A DNA stretch of 23,826 nt, taken from contig JANRKT010000418.1 in assembly GCA_033763355.1 (NCBI GenBank), positions 1 through 23,826 on the forward strand. Reading direction: 5' to 3'. The DNA comes from JANRKT01 sp033763355. GTDB taxonomy: Bacteria > Bacteroidota > Bacteroidia > Chitinophagales > Chitinophagaceae. The notes under the pieces are model-generated. The model was not told the DNA's origin. It searched no databases and saw only the letters and a program-made list of their open reading frames with translations. The translations under genes and the position numbers were made by a program. Shown piece after piece: positions 1-7,975 of the stretch (position 1 is its first letter; every line of letters starts with the position of its first letter).

Positions 1-37
1 GTCAGCCAGTTGACAAACCGCTTAAACCCCATCTTCG

Positions 38-45
38 TACATTTG
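38..45 (+). promoter_or_regulatory. Bacteroidota -7 promoter box for msrB
   Basis: TAcaTTTG matches the Bacteroidota -7 consensus TAnnTTTG exactly. A TTG at 10-12 lies about 25 bases upstream, slightly far for the usual -33 element. Transcription would start near 49-53, so the ATG at 48 would fall at or before the transcript start. This favours the next in-frame ATG, at 69, as the msrB start. Confidence 0.5.
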
Positions 46-68
46 TTATGATTAAAATTACCGGAAAT

Positions 69-656
69 ATGATAAAAAGGCTCATGTGGGTGCTGGTTCT
101 GCCGCTGGCATTTATACACTGCGGGTATTCCCAAAACGCAAATAAAAAAGAGGAGAAAAAAATGGAAAGCAACGAAAAAAAATCAGTTGGCTTACAGGGC
201 AGCAACCCGGTTTACTCCAGGACAGATACAGCCAAAGTAAACGTGGGCGAAGATGAGTGGAAGAAAATACTTTCCCCGGATCTGTATTATATAGCCCGGA
301 TGAAGGGTACTGAAAGGCCATGGACAAGCAAATTTGAGGGCTTTAAAGAAAAGGGCACTTATTATTGTGCCGCCTGTGGCAATGCCTTGTTTGAAAGCGA
401 TACCAAGTTTGAAAGCGGTTGTGGCTGGCCCAGCTTTTACCAGCCCATTTCAAAAACAAGCATTATTTATACTCCTGATAATTCTCATGGAATGGTGAGA
501 ACAGAAGTACAATGCGGCAGGTGCAAAGCGCATCTTGGCCATGTTTTTGAAGATGGCCCCCCGCCTACCGGGCTGAGATATTGTATCAACGGGGTTATTC
601 TTGATTTTGAAAAAGCCAAAGAAGCGGAAAAAAATTACGGACAGAAAAAAAATTAG
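69..656 (+). CDS. msrB: Secreted peptide-methionine (R)-S-oxide reductase MsrB
   Basis: MsrB reduces the R-epimer of methionine sulfoxide in oxidised proteins. Numbered from the ATG at 69 (195 aa), residues 1-22 form a signal peptide, so it should act outside the cytoplasm. A Lys/Glu-rich linker follows to about residue 60. The MsrB domain has zinc-binding pairs C100xxC103 and C149xxC152, the GCGWPSF motif with C118, the HLGHVF motif, and the catalytic cysteine C172 in RYCINGV; the more usual form is RYCxNSA. C18 could be a lipidation site, but the preceding residues (F-I-H) are a poor lipobox. The ATG at 48 would add seven residues, but it sits on the predicted transcript start. The gene is alone on this strand and converges on yceI. 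Family assignment is very secure. Confidence 0.93.
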   Translation: MIKRLMWVLVLPLAFIHCGYSQNANKKEEKKMESNEKKSVGLQGSNPVYSRTDTAKVNVGEDEWKKILSPDLYYIARMKGTERPWTSKFEGFKEKGTYYCAACGNALFESDTKFESGCGWPSFYQPISKTSIIYTPDNSHGMVRTEVQCGRCKAHLGHVFEDGPPPTGLRYCINGVILDFEKAKEAEKNYGQKKN

Positions 657-672
657 GGACGGTTTCATAAAT

Positions 673-707
673 AAAAAGAGACGGAAAATGATAACCCGTC
701 TCTTTTT
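673..707. terminator. Bidirectional intrinsic terminator between msrB and yceI
   Basis: The 12-bp perfect stem AAAAAGAGACGG / CCGTCTCTTTTT (673-684 and 696-707) has an 11-base loop. A T run continues to 711 on the plus strand and A-rich sequence precedes it, so it can end both convergent genes. Confidence 0.85.
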
Positions 708-728
708 TTTTAATTGCTGATATTAATC

Positions 729-1334
729 TTACTGCTTTGCTTCGTTCAGTTCCAGGTTTACTACAATTTGCACTTCCTTTCCTACAACAAGCCCGCCTGT
801 TTCAGTTGCACGGTCCCATTTAAGGTTATAATCAAAGCGGTTAATGGCTCCCTTTGCTTTAAAGCCGGCCTTTGTGCCCATACCTGTTTTAATTGTTCCG
901 CCATAAACCACATCAAAGGTTATAGGTTTGGTTACATCACGTATGGTAAGGTTGCCGCTAAGCTGGTATTTATTGTTTCCAAGGGGCTTGAATGAAGTGC
1001 TTTCAAATTTCATTTGGGGGAATTGGGCGGCACTGAAGAAATCATCACCCTTAAGGTGGCCGTCCCTTCTTTCGTTATCGGTGTTGATGGAGCTTACATC
1101 AACACTAAAATTGATTTTTGCATCAGAAAAATCGGGCTTGCTGTGTTCCACCGTTCCGTCAAAAACTTTAAAGTATCCTTCCACATCAGATACCACCATG
1201 TGCACTACAGAAAATTTTACATTGGAGTGGCCCTTATCAACCGCCCATTTTGTTTGGGCAGAAACAGTGGCAGCAGTTGAAAAAATAAGCATAGCTGTTG
1301 CAAGAACAGCACCTGAAAATAAATTACGTTTCAT
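729..1334 (-). CDS. YceI-family periplasmic lipocalin-like protein
   Basis: This is a 201-residue protein of the YceI family, small secreted beta-barrels that bind polyisoprenoid-type lipids. A signal peptide spans about residues 1-27 (Lys-Arg start, hydrophobic core, cleavage after ...TVSA). The mature protein opens with the family hallmark WAVDKGHSNVKFSV and contains the typical SSINTDNERRDGHLK and NLTIRDVTKPITFDV motifs. Length is normal for the family (about 190 aa). An in-frame TTG two codons upstream is less likely than the ATG used here. A candidate promoter (TActTTAG at 1359-1366, one mismatch from TAnnTTTG, with TTTC 17 bases further up) lies 24 bases before the start. The natural ligand cannot be read from the sequence; proposed roles in the family are lipid or quinone binding and stress tolerance. 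Confidence 0.92.
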   Translation of the reverse strand: MKRNLFSGAVLATAMLIFSTAATVSAQTKWAVDKGHSNVKFSVVHMVVSDVEGYFKVFDGTVEHSKPDFSDAKINFSVDVSSINTDNERRDGHLKGDDFFSAAQFPQMKFESTSFKPLGNNKYQLSGNLTIRDVTKPITFDVVYGGTIKTGMGTKAGFKAKGAINRFDYNLKWDRATETGGLVVGKEVQIVVNLELNEAKQ

Positions 1335-1358
1335 ATACAATTGTTTGATGTTTGAACA

Positions 1359-1387
1359 CTAAAGTAGTGCATTTTTGATTTCTGAAA
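1359..1387 (-). promoter_or_regulatory. Candidate promoter of the yceI-family gene
   Basis: On the minus strand the -7 candidate is TActTTAG (1359-1366), one mismatch from TAnnTTTG. TTTC (1384-1387) stands in for the -33 TTTG at 17-base spacing. Its distance to the ATG (24 bases) matches the better promoters in this window. Confidence 0.35.
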
Positions 1388-1520
1388 TGTTAATGTCTGT
1401 TTTTTGACGGCAAACCCGTCTGAAACCATTGGCCTGTTCTGAAAATCAGGCTCCTTTTATCAAAACAATTTTTTTTGAGCTGCAAATCTCTATAATTTCC
1501 GGTATTAAAAACCACGCTGC

Positions 1521-4500
1521 ATGAGAAAATATGTTCATACATGGGTTAAAGCCATGTATCCGGTAATCATTTTTTTAACAGGCATTAGTGCCTATCCGCA
1601 AAAAATAAGCCTCGATCATTTCAAAAACCTGAAACCGCGTAATATTGGACCGGCCGGCATGAGCGGCAGGGTAACAGATATTGATGCAGTATGGAGCAAC
1701 CCTGATGTTATTTATCTCGGCACAGCCTCGGGCGGGGTTTGGAAAACTGATAATGGCGGCGCCACGTGGGCTCCCATTTTTGATGATCAGCCCATATTAA
1801 ATATCGGGGCTATCGCTATACAGCAAAACAACCCTTCAGTGGTTTGGGCCGGAACAGGTGAAGGAAATCCCCGTAATTCCATTAACCTTGGCGAAGGCAT
1901 TTATAAAAGTATTGATGCCGGAAAAACATGGAAAAAGATGGGATTGGAAAAAACAAGAAATATCCATCGTATCATTATTGATCCCGGCAACCCCAATACC
2001 GTTTATGCAGGCGTTATCGGTAACCCATATGCTGAACATGCTGAACGTGGCGTATATAAAACCACAGATGGCGGCGAAACATGGCAGCGCATTTTATATA
2101 CCAACGATACCAGCGGATGTGCTGATCTGATCATTGATCCTTCCAATCCCAATAAATTGGTTGCTGCCATGTGGCAGCACCGCCGCACCCCGTGGGGTTT
2201 TAAAAGTGGCGGCACGGGATCCGGTTTATACATAACATTAGACGGAGGTAAAAACTGGAAAAAGCTGGGAAAAGAGGAAGGCTTGCCTGAAGGTGATTAC
2301 GGAAGAATTGGTTTAACCATTTCCCGCAGCGAACCCAACCGCATTTATGCATTGGTTGAAGCTAAGAAAAATGGTTTGTATAAAACAGACGATGGCGGAA
2401 GCAAATGGGAGCTTGTAAATGACAACCCCCAATGGGTAACCAACCGCCCCTTCTACTTCCAGGATATCAGGGTTGACCCTATAAATGAAAACAGGGTTTA
2501 TCTCGTTTACCAGATGATTGCCTTAAGCGAAGATGGCGGCAAAACTTTTAAAGTCATCGTCCCCTATAATGGTATCCATCCTGATCACCACGCTTTCTGG
2601 ATACACCCGTACGACCCTTCTTATATCATAGACGGAAACGATGGTGGCATCGGCATCAGCCGTGACAGAGGTAAAACATGGAAATTTGATGAACAGCTTC
2701 CGGTTGGCCAGTTTTATCACATTAATGTTGATAATGAACTCCCCTATCATGTAATGGGTGGCATGCAGGACAATGGTTCATGGAGAGGCCCCGCATACGA
2801 CTGGATTGACGGCGGGATAAGAAATTATTATTGGGATAACCTGTGGGGAGGAGATGGCTTTGATGTAGTACCTGATCCGGAAAATGCAGATTGGGTATAT
2901 GCCATGAGCCAGGGAGGTTCTGTGGGAAAGTATAATGTAAAAACAGGACAATCAGAATTTATCCGTCCACCGGTACCAGATATAAAAACAAGATTGCGCT
3001 TTAACTGGAATGCAGCCATTGCAATAAGCCCCATTGACCCAAAAACAGTTTATTACGGAAGCCAGTTCCTACACAGGAGCATCAATAAAGGCCATAACTG
3101 GGAAATCATTTCACCCGACCTTACCATCAACAATGCAGAACAGCAAAAACAGGATGAAAACGGCGGGTTAACGATTGATATTACCGGCGCTGAAAACTTT
3201 AATACCATTATGTGCATTGCCCCTTCCTACAAAGAAAGCGATGTAATATGGGTGGGAACAGACGACGGAAATGTTCAGTTAACACGTGATGGTGGAAAAA
3301 CATGGACCAATTTCCGGGGCAAAATCCCGGGTATGCCTTTGGGGGCATGGATACCGCAGATCAGGGCATCGCAGCACAATGCAGGCGAAGCATTTGTTGT
3401 AGCCAATGACTACAGGCGTGGCGATTTTAAGCCGTATATCTTCAGAACAACTGATTACGGGAAGACATGGACACGTTTGGTGGATGAAAAAAAAGTAACC
3501 GGTTATGCTTTGTGCATGATACAGGACCCTGCAGAACCCAATTTAATTTTTGCAGGAACCGAACAAGGCTTGTGGATGAGTTTTGACAATGGCGGCAACT
3601 GGCAACAATTCAAAAATGGTTATCCCTCTGTTTCAACATACGATTTAACCATACAGGAAAGAGAAGCTGATCTGGTAATCGCTACTTTCGGAAGGGCCTT
3701 ATGGGTAATGGATGATATCAGGCCATTGCGTAAGCTGGGATCGGTTGCAAATAAAACATTCAATAAAAAAATTACAGTATTTGATGTACCACCTGCATAT
3801 CAGGCTTCATACAAAAATGCGCCGGGATATGAATGGAGCACATGGGGCTTATACGAGGGACAAAACCGTAACCGGGGCGCTATGATTTCTTTTTTTGTAA
3901 TGCCGACAGATTCAAAAGACACTTCAAAAAAAGCAAAAAGCGATTCTGCAACAGCGAAATTTTATAATGAGAAAAATGAATTGATAAGAACAATTAAAGT
4001 AAAAGCTGATTCAGGGTTTAACAGGATGTTCTGGGGTTTTGAAACAAAAGGGATCCGGCAGCCCGGCTCAGCAAAACCAAGGCCGGGAACGGCAGAGCCC
4101 GGTGGTGGCATGCAGGTATTTCCCGGTAAATACAAAGTGGTTTTAAATATGGCCAACGATGCAGATTCAGGATTTGTTACAGTATTACCTGATCCGCGTT
4201 TCCCGGTTTCAAAAGAAATATACGATGCCAAAAAAACAATGATTGAACGGATTAATAAAAATGCAATGCAGCTCACAGAAACCATGGATAAGTTAACCGA
4301 TGCCGAGGAAACAATTAAAAAAGTAGAAGCGCAATTAAAAGATGCGGAAGGCAAAGAAGCCGACAGCCTCAGAAAAACAAGCAAGGCCATGGCCGATTCC
4401 ATTAAGAATATCCGTCACTTTATTTCAGGTAAGCCGCAGGAGAAACAGGGCTATGGCACACCATACCAGGTAACTGTTACTGGCAAATTGTTTGAGTCAC

Positions 4501-4676
4501 GTAATGCTGTTTTATCAAAAAATAAAATGCCTGACGTCCAGGAAAATATGATTATTGAGCAGGCCGAAGGATTGGTAAATGAAGCTGTGCAAAAAATCAA
4601 TAATTTTCTTACTGGCAAATGGAAAGATTACAGGAAGCAGGTGGAAACCAATCCTGTGAAATTATTTAAGGAATAA
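1521..4676 (+). CDS. Large secreted Asp-box (BNR/sortilin-like) beta-propeller protein
   Basis: The 1051-residue protein starts with a signal peptide (about residues 1-26, ending SAYPQ). Residues ~35-740 carry at least ten Asp boxes (S/T-x-D-x-G-x-T-W), for example KTDNGGATW at 75-83, KSIDAGKTW at 129-137 and KTTDGGETW at 180-188, then LTRDGGKTW, RTTDYGKTW and others. That pattern is typical of sialidase- and VPS10/sortilin-type propellers. Residues ~745-890 form a further beta-rich region including a Gly/Pro-rich stretch. Residues ~900-980 are strongly charged and heptad-like, a probable coiled coil. Homologues are often labelled glycosyl hydrolase, but I see no sialidase RIP/FRIP motif or clear catalytic set, so that function is unproven. 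Binding of protein, peptide or polysaccharide at the cell surface is as likely. It seems monocistronic. Confidence 0.85.
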   Translation: MRKYVHTWVKAMYPVIIFLTGISAYPQKISLDHFKNLKPRNIGPAGMSGRVTDIDAVWSNPDVIYLGTASGGVWKTDNGGATWAPIFDDQPILNIGAIAIQQNNPSVVWAGTGEGNPRNSINLGEGIYKSIDAGKTWKKMGLEKTRNIHRIIIDPGNPNTVYAGVIGNPYAEHAERGVYKTTDGGETWQRILYTNDTSGCADLIIDPSNPNKLVAAMWQHRRTPWGFKSGGTGSGLYITLDGGKNWKKLGKEEGLPEGDYGRIGLTISRSEPNRIYALVEAKKNGLYKTDDGGSKWELVNDNPQWVTNRPFYFQDIRVDPINENRVYLVYQMIALSEDGGKTFKVIVPYNGIHPDHHAFWIHPYDPSYIIDGNDGGIGISRDRGKTWKFDEQLPVGQFYHINVDNELPYHVMGGMQDNGSWRGPAYDWIDGGIRNYYWDNLWGGDGFDVVPDPENADWVYAMSQGGSVGKYNVKTGQSEFIRPPVPDIKTRLRFNWNAAIAISPIDPKTVYYGSQFLHRSINKGHNWEIISPDLTINNAEQQKQDENGGLTIDITGAENFNTIMCIAPSYKESDVIWVGTDDGNVQLTRDGGKTWTNFRGKIPGMPLGAWIPQIRASQHNAGEAFVVANDYRRGDFKPYIFRTTDYGKTWTRLVDEKKVTGYALCMIQDPAEPNLIFAGTEQGLWMSFDNGGNWQQFKNGYPSVSTYDLTIQEREADLVIATFGRALWVMDDIRPLRKLGSVANKTFNKKITVFDVPPAYQASYKNAPGYEWSTWGLYEGQNRNRGAMISFFVMPTDSKDTSKKAKSDSATAKFYNEKNELIRTIKVKADSGFNRMFWGFETKGIRQPGSAKPRPGTAEPGGGMQVFPGKYKVVLNMANDADSGFVTVLPDPRFPVSKEIYDAKKTMIERINKNAMQLTETMDKLTDAEETIKKVEAQLKDAEGKEADSLRKTSKAMADSIKNIRHFISGKPQEKQGYGTPYQVTVTGKLFESRNAVLSKNKMPDVQENMIIEQAEGLVNEAVQKINNFLTGKWKDYRKQVETNPVKLFKE

Positions 4677-4694
4677 AATTTCTAAAACAACCCG

Positions 4695-4727
4695 GAACCC
4701 GCCGGAGGATTAAAATCCGGCGGGTTC
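4695..4727 (+). terminator. Strong GC-rich hairpin after the propeller gene
   Basis: The perfect 12-bp stem GAACCCGCCGGA / TCCGGCGGGTTC (4695-4706, 4716-4727) has a 9-base loop and begins 18 bases after the stop codon. There is no T run directly after it (CTCCATTT follows), so it may be a weak terminator or an mRNA 3'-end stabiliser. Confidence 0.55.
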
Positions 4728-4748
4728 TCCATTTAAAAAATAAAGCCC

Positions 4749-4776
4749 TTGCTCTGTAATGCGGCCCTTAGTTTTG
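4749..4776 (+). promoter_or_regulatory. Promoter of the aminotransferase gene
   Basis: TTG at 4749-4751 and TAgtTTTG at 4769-4776 match the Bacteroidota -33 and -7 elements with a 17-base spacer. The predicted transcript start is about 30 bases before the ATG at 4814. Confidence 0.65.
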
Positions 4777-4813
4777 CATCAGGAAAAGCTTTGCAGAAAA
4801 GGATAAAACAATT

Positions 4814-6091
4814 ATGGGAACCAATACGGGTACAATCAAGCTGTCTCACCTTGCAGAAACATTAATAGGCTCAGAAATTGTTCGCCTGAATGGTGAGATC
4901 AAAGAAAAAATGAAAGGCGGCGAAAAGATTTACAACTTCACCATCGGCGATTTTGACCCCGATATTTTTCCCATACCCAAAGAACTGGAAGAAGAAATTA
5001 TTTATTGCTACCGGAAACATTTTACCAATTACCCGCTTGGGGATGGCGAGCCTGATTTAAGAAAAGCAGTCTCTCAGTTTATAAAAGATAAAGAAGGCCT
5101 TGATTATGCCATTGACGAAATACAAATAGCAGGCGGCGGAAGGCCGCTCATTTATACTTTATACAGGAGTATAGTTGATGAAGGGGACAAAGTTATTTAT
5201 GCCGTTCCTTCATGGAACAACAACCATTATGTTCATTTTACAGAAGGGATACATTGCGCTGTTGAAACAAAAGCAGGAGACAACTTTATGCCCACAGCGC
5301 AAAGTATAAAGCCACATATAAAAGGCGCAGCGCTGCTGGCTTTATGTTCACCGCTTAACCCCACGGGAACCACATTTACCAAAGAACAGCTTGAAGACAT
5401 TTGCGACCTTGTAATTGAAGAAAATAAAAACCGCGGCGACGATGAAAAGAAACTATACATCATGTACGACCAGATTTACCGGATGCTCACTTTCGGCAAA
5501 ACACAACATTACAACCCGGTAAGCCTGAGACCTGAACTAAAGCCTTATACTGTTTTTATTGATGGAATAAGTAAAGCATTTGCTGCAACAGGTGTAAGGG
5601 TAGGCTGGTCTTTCGGTCCAAAAGAAGTGATCTCTAAAATGAAGGCCATTCTTTCGCATATTGGCGCATGGGCCCCTTTGCCTGAACAAAAAGCCACTGC
5701 AAAATTTCTATTACAAAAAGGAGCTATTGACCAGTACCTTAAAGTTTTTAAATCAGAAATTGAGCTGCGCCTGCAGAAAATTTTTGAAGGTTTCATGCAA
5801 TTGAAACAGGAAGGTTTTCCTGTTGATTCCATTGCACCGCAGGCGGCAATTTATCTCACCATAAAAATTGATCTTAAAGAAAAACTAACGGATGCCGGCG
5901 CTAAACTGGAGACGCAAAGTGGAATAACATCTTATTTGCTTAATGAAGCAAAACTTGCTGTAGTTCCTTTCCAGGCATTTGGTGCACCGGAATCTTCGTG
6001 CTGGTACAGATTAAGTGTGGGTAACTGCAGAAAAGAAGAAATAAACGAAATGATTGGCAAACTGCGTGAAGCGCTCAAAAAACTCTCTTAA
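4814..6091 (+). CDS. Pyridoxal-phosphate-dependent class I/II aminotransferase
   Basis: This is a 425-residue fold-type I aminotransferase, cytoplasmic, with no signal peptide. Visible PLP-site residues are N182 in SPLNPTGTTF, D219 and Y222 in DQIYRML, the Schiff-base lysine K254 in GISKAFAATGVRVGW, and the substrate-carboxylate arginine R399 in WYRLSVG. W134 in PSWNNN is placed to stack on the cofactor ring. The length is typical of the aspartate/aromatic aminotransferase superfamily. The exact substrate cannot be read from the sequence; aspartate, aromatic or another amino acid are all possible, so no gene symbol is given. It has its own promoter (4749-4776) and terminator (6093-6126) and therefore looks like a single-gene unit. 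Confidence 0.93.
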   Translation: MGTNTGTIKLSHLAETLIGSEIVRLNGEIKEKMKGGEKIYNFTIGDFDPDIFPIPKELEEEIIYCYRKHFTNYPLGDGEPDLRKAVSQFIKDKEGLDYAIDEIQIAGGGRPLIYTLYRSIVDEGDKVIYAVPSWNNNHYVHFTEGIHCAVETKAGDNFMPTAQSIKPHIKGAALLALCSPLNPTGTTFTKEQLEDICDLVIEENKNRGDDEKKLYIMYDQIYRMLTFGKTQHYNPVSLRPELKPYTVFIDGISKAFAATGVRVGWSFGPKEVISKMKAILSHIGAWAPLPEQKATAKFLLQKGAIDQYLKVFKSEIELRLQKIFEGFMQLKQEGFPVDSIAPQAAIYLTIKIDLKEKLTDAGAKLETQSGITSYLLNEAKLAVVPFQAFGAPESSCWYRLSVGNCRKEEINEMIGKLREALKKLS

Positions 6092-6092
6092 T

Positions 6093-6126
6093 AAAAAATC
6101 CCTTCGTTGCTGCGAAGGGATTTTTT
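6093..6126. terminator. Bidirectional intrinsic terminator
   Basis: The stem AAAAAATCCCTTCG / CGAAGGGATTTTTT (6093-6106, 6113-6126), 14 bp with a 6-base loop, has A and T runs on its two flanks. It lies between the convergent aminotransferase and the 82-residue minus-strand gene and can serve both. Confidence 0.9.
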
Positions 6127-6144
6127 ACAATTAGTTTACAGGTC

Positions 6145-6393
6145 TCAGTTCATGTTATTTAAAAACTGGAAAGGTTTGAACTCTTTCATCCGCACAACCT
6201 GCATCACAGTTTTATTATCGTGATAAATTTTGAATTTATTCAGGTCAATTACTTCATGCGCCACACAAAAATTATCATAAGACTCAACATGAAAGAGCAA
6301 TGCATTTAATTTCTCTACCTCCTGCTCAATGGCCTGCTCACTCATGTACTCGTCTTTGAGTAAAACCAGTAAATCTCTGTTAGGACTTTTCAT
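6145..6393 (-). CDS. Small uncharacterised protein (82 aa)
   Basis: I do not recognise this protein. It starts MKSPNRDLLVLLKDEYMSEQ, has no signal peptide or membrane segment, is acidic in its first half (an Asp/Glu-rich helix predicted at about 10-35) and has mixed charged and hydrophobic segments after that, with one Cys. The ATG lies 14 bases after the stop of the upstream small lipoprotein gene, and the gene ends before a strong terminator. That spacing and clean termination support a real gene in a two-gene unit. Codon choice looks like that of its neighbours. Function unknown. Confidence 0.6.
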   Translation of the reverse strand: MKSPNRDLLVLLKDEYMSEQAIEQEVEKLNALLFHVESYDNFCVAHEVIDLNKFKIYHDNKTVMQVVRMKEFKPFQFLNNMN

Positions 6394-6407
6394 ATTAAAA
6401 GGATTTG

Positions 6408-6533
6408 CTAATAACCAACCATGCCTTTTTTACTGGGGCACCCGCAATTGCTTTTCTTTGAAGCTGAACAGGATGAACCAATAATGATTGATAAAATTAA
6501 CAATAAAAATATGTATTTGTTTATTTTTTTCAC
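6408..6533 (-). CDS. Tiny Cys-rich lipoprotein (41 aa, GTG start)
   Basis: The open frame extends upstream to 6692, but the credible start is the GTG at 6533. It gives a textbook lipoprotein: Lys-Lys start, hydrophobic core YIFLLLILSIII, then GSSC with C22 as the lipidated residue. The mature peptide is only 20 residues, CSASKKSNCGCPSKKGMVGY, with a CGC motif at 30-32. A lipidated C22 plus C30 and C32 could bind a metal or form a disulfide; this is inference. A candidate promoter lies at 6567-6600 on this strand. The 82-residue gene follows after 14 bases. The gene is divergent from the glycosyltransferase. Function unknown. Confidence 0.6.
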   Translation of the reverse strand: MKKINKYIFLLLILSIIIGSSCSASKKSNCGCPSKKGMVGY

Positions 6534-6566
6534 AGGTATTCTCGTGTAAAATAAACTATTTTCCCA

Positions 6567-6600
6567 AAAAAATATTGTCACATCCCGACATTTCCGCAAA
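6567..6600 (-). promoter_or_regulatory. Candidate promoter for the small lipoprotein operon
   Basis: On the minus strand TTTG (6597-6600) and TAttTTTT (6567-6574, one mismatch from TAnnTTTG) are separated by 22 bases. The GTG start is 33 bases downstream of the -7 box. The T-rich context makes a chance match possible. Confidence 0.3.
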
Positions 6601-6626
6601 ATATTAACAATCAGCCGGATTTTCCT

Positions 6627-7718
6627 GTGGATCAGAGCGGGGAACGGGTAAAAAAAATCCTCATTGCTCCGCTGGATTGGGGCCTCGGCCACGCCACCCG
6701 TTGCATACCCATCATCGGCTTACTTATACAAAAAGGATGCAAGGTTTTTATAGCTGCCTCCGGGAAAACGGAAAAACTTTTGCGAACAGAATTTCCAACT
6801 GCGGAATTCATTCATTTAAAAGGGTATAATATCAGGTATCCGGCAAAAATGGGGGCCTTTACATTAAAAATAATTTTCCAGATACCCAAAATATTGCGGG
6901 CCGTCAGGCATGAACGGCGCTGGCTTAATAAGTTGATAAATGAAAAAAAGGCCGACATTGTTATTTCAGATAACAGGTTCGGGCTTTATCACCCGGGTGC
7001 AGTCAGCATTATTATTACCCACCAACTGATGATAAGAACCGGCCTGGGCAAATGGGCTGACCTGTTTATACAGCATCTCAATTACAGATACATCCGCCGC
7101 TTTACGCATTGCTGGGTACCCGATTTTGAAAACCCCAATAATAATCTTGCCGGAATACTTTCCCATGCCCCGCAACTACCTAATAATGCAAGTTATATAG
7201 GAGGCCTGTCAAGATTTGAAACGGGAAATTTTGAGCTGAAATACAATGCCCTGCTTGTCTTATCCGGCCCGGAGCCTCAAAGAACAGAATGGGAGGAAAT
7301 GATACTCAAACAGCTGTCAGAGAGTGATGAAAAAGTTTTAGTAATAAGGGGGTTACCCGGTGAAAATACTGTTGCCCCCTCTTTTAATAATACAGAAACC
7401 GTAAACCACTTAAATGCCCGCCGGATGAACGAGGCATTTCTTCAATCAGAGTTTATTATAAGCCGTTCTGGTTATACAACGATAATGGATATTATCAAGC
7501 TCCGCAAAAAAGCAATACTTATACCAACACCCGGGCAAACAGAACAGGAATACCTTGCTTCTTACCTGATGTCGAAAAAAATATGCTACAGTGTTCCCCA
7601 AAAAAAATTCTCTTTCCAGGAAGTACTCGCAAATGCAAGGCAATTTCCTTATGTGCAGCCTGAATTCAACATGGAACAATACATAGCGACTGTATCTGCC
7701 CTGCTTGATACGCTGTAA
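6627..7718 (+). CDS. GT28/MurG-like glycosyltransferase (GT-B fold)
   Basis: The 363-residue protein probably transfers a sugar from a nucleotide donor onto a lipid or surface glycan. The N-terminal half has the acceptor-side glycine loop DWGLGHATR (17-25), the GxGHxxR signature of this group. The C-terminal half has the donor-binding motif SRSGYTTIMD (279-288) followed by PTPGQTEQEYLA (from 301), which resembles the MurG/MGD-synthase SG..T..E/D... and P...Q..NA pattern. No signal peptide; likely a peripheral inner-membrane enzyme. The start is GTG at 6627; no in-frame ATG lies nearby. It may belong to the uncharacterised MJ1255-like glycosyltransferase group. Acceptor and donor are unknown. 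It is transcribed divergently from the small lipoprotein operon. Confidence 0.85.
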   Translation: MDQSGERVKKILIAPLDWGLGHATRCIPIIGLLIQKGCKVFIAASGKTEKLLRTEFPTAEFIHLKGYNIRYPAKMGAFTLKIIFQIPKILRAVRHERRWLNKLINEKKADIVISDNRFGLYHPGAVSIIITHQLMIRTGLGKWADLFIQHLNYRYIRRFTHCWVPDFENPNNNLAGILSHAPQLPNNASYIGGLSRFETGNFELKYNALLVLSGPEPQRTEWEEMILKQLSESDEKVLVIRGLPGENTVAPSFNNTETVNHLNARRMNEAFLQSEFIISRSGYTTIMDIIKLRKKAILIPTPGQTEQEYLASYLMSKKICYSVPQKKFSFQEVLANARQFPYVQPEFNMEQYIATVSALLDTL

Positions 7719-7720
7719 CT

Positions 7721-7757
7721 AAAAAAGGCCTGTAATTGCTTACAGGCCGGGCCTTTT
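7721..7757 (+). terminator. Intrinsic terminator after the glycosyltransferase
   Basis: The stem GGCCTGTAA / TTACAGGCC (7727-7735, 7740-7748) has a 4-base loop. An alternative outer pairing AAAAGGCC / GGCCTTTT (7723-7730, 7750-7757) overlaps it, so two mutually exclusive folds are possible. A short T run ends the element. Confidence 0.7.
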
Positions 7758-7895
7758 CATGAGGCTATCAAAACGGGTTATTTTTAACAGCAAATAAAAT
7801 ATTTGCCGGGCTAAAAAATACTACCGGTTTAACACAGTAAGTTATTTATTCTGCAACAGGGGCTACAGGATAGTTGAACACAGCATAAGAAGCGG

Positions 7896-7967
7896 AAAAA
7901 ACAAGAAAGAAAAAGGGCCGATATGATTAGAGTACAGTAAACAGGTCATTTAACTCATATCCGGCCC
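7896..7967 (-). terminator. Intrinsic terminator of the T9SS esterase gene
   Basis: GGGCC-GATATGA (7915-7926) pairs with TCATATC-c-GGCCC (7955-7967) with one bulged base. On the minus strand the stem is followed by a T-rich tract (complement of 7896-7914), and it starts a few bases after the stop codon. Confidence 0.7.
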
Positions 7968-7975
7968 CTGTATTT

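Noticed and set aside
928..1362. Plus-strand 144-residue open frame across yceI
   Set aside because: It overlaps the full YceI gene on the other strand and runs through its signal peptide; no recognisable domain.
6534..6692. N-terminal extension of the small lipoprotein frame
   Set aside because: It would put 53 charged and hydrophobic residues before the signal sequence and overlap the start of the divergent glycosyltransferase; the GTG at 6533 gives a normal lipoprotein.
7846..7914. Minus-strand peptide-like stretch ending SASYAVFNYPVAPVAE before a stop
   Set aside because: It looks like a signal-peptide end, but there is no ATG, GTG or TTG in frame before an upstream stop and it overlaps the esterase terminator. 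It could be a gene remnant, but I cannot support it.
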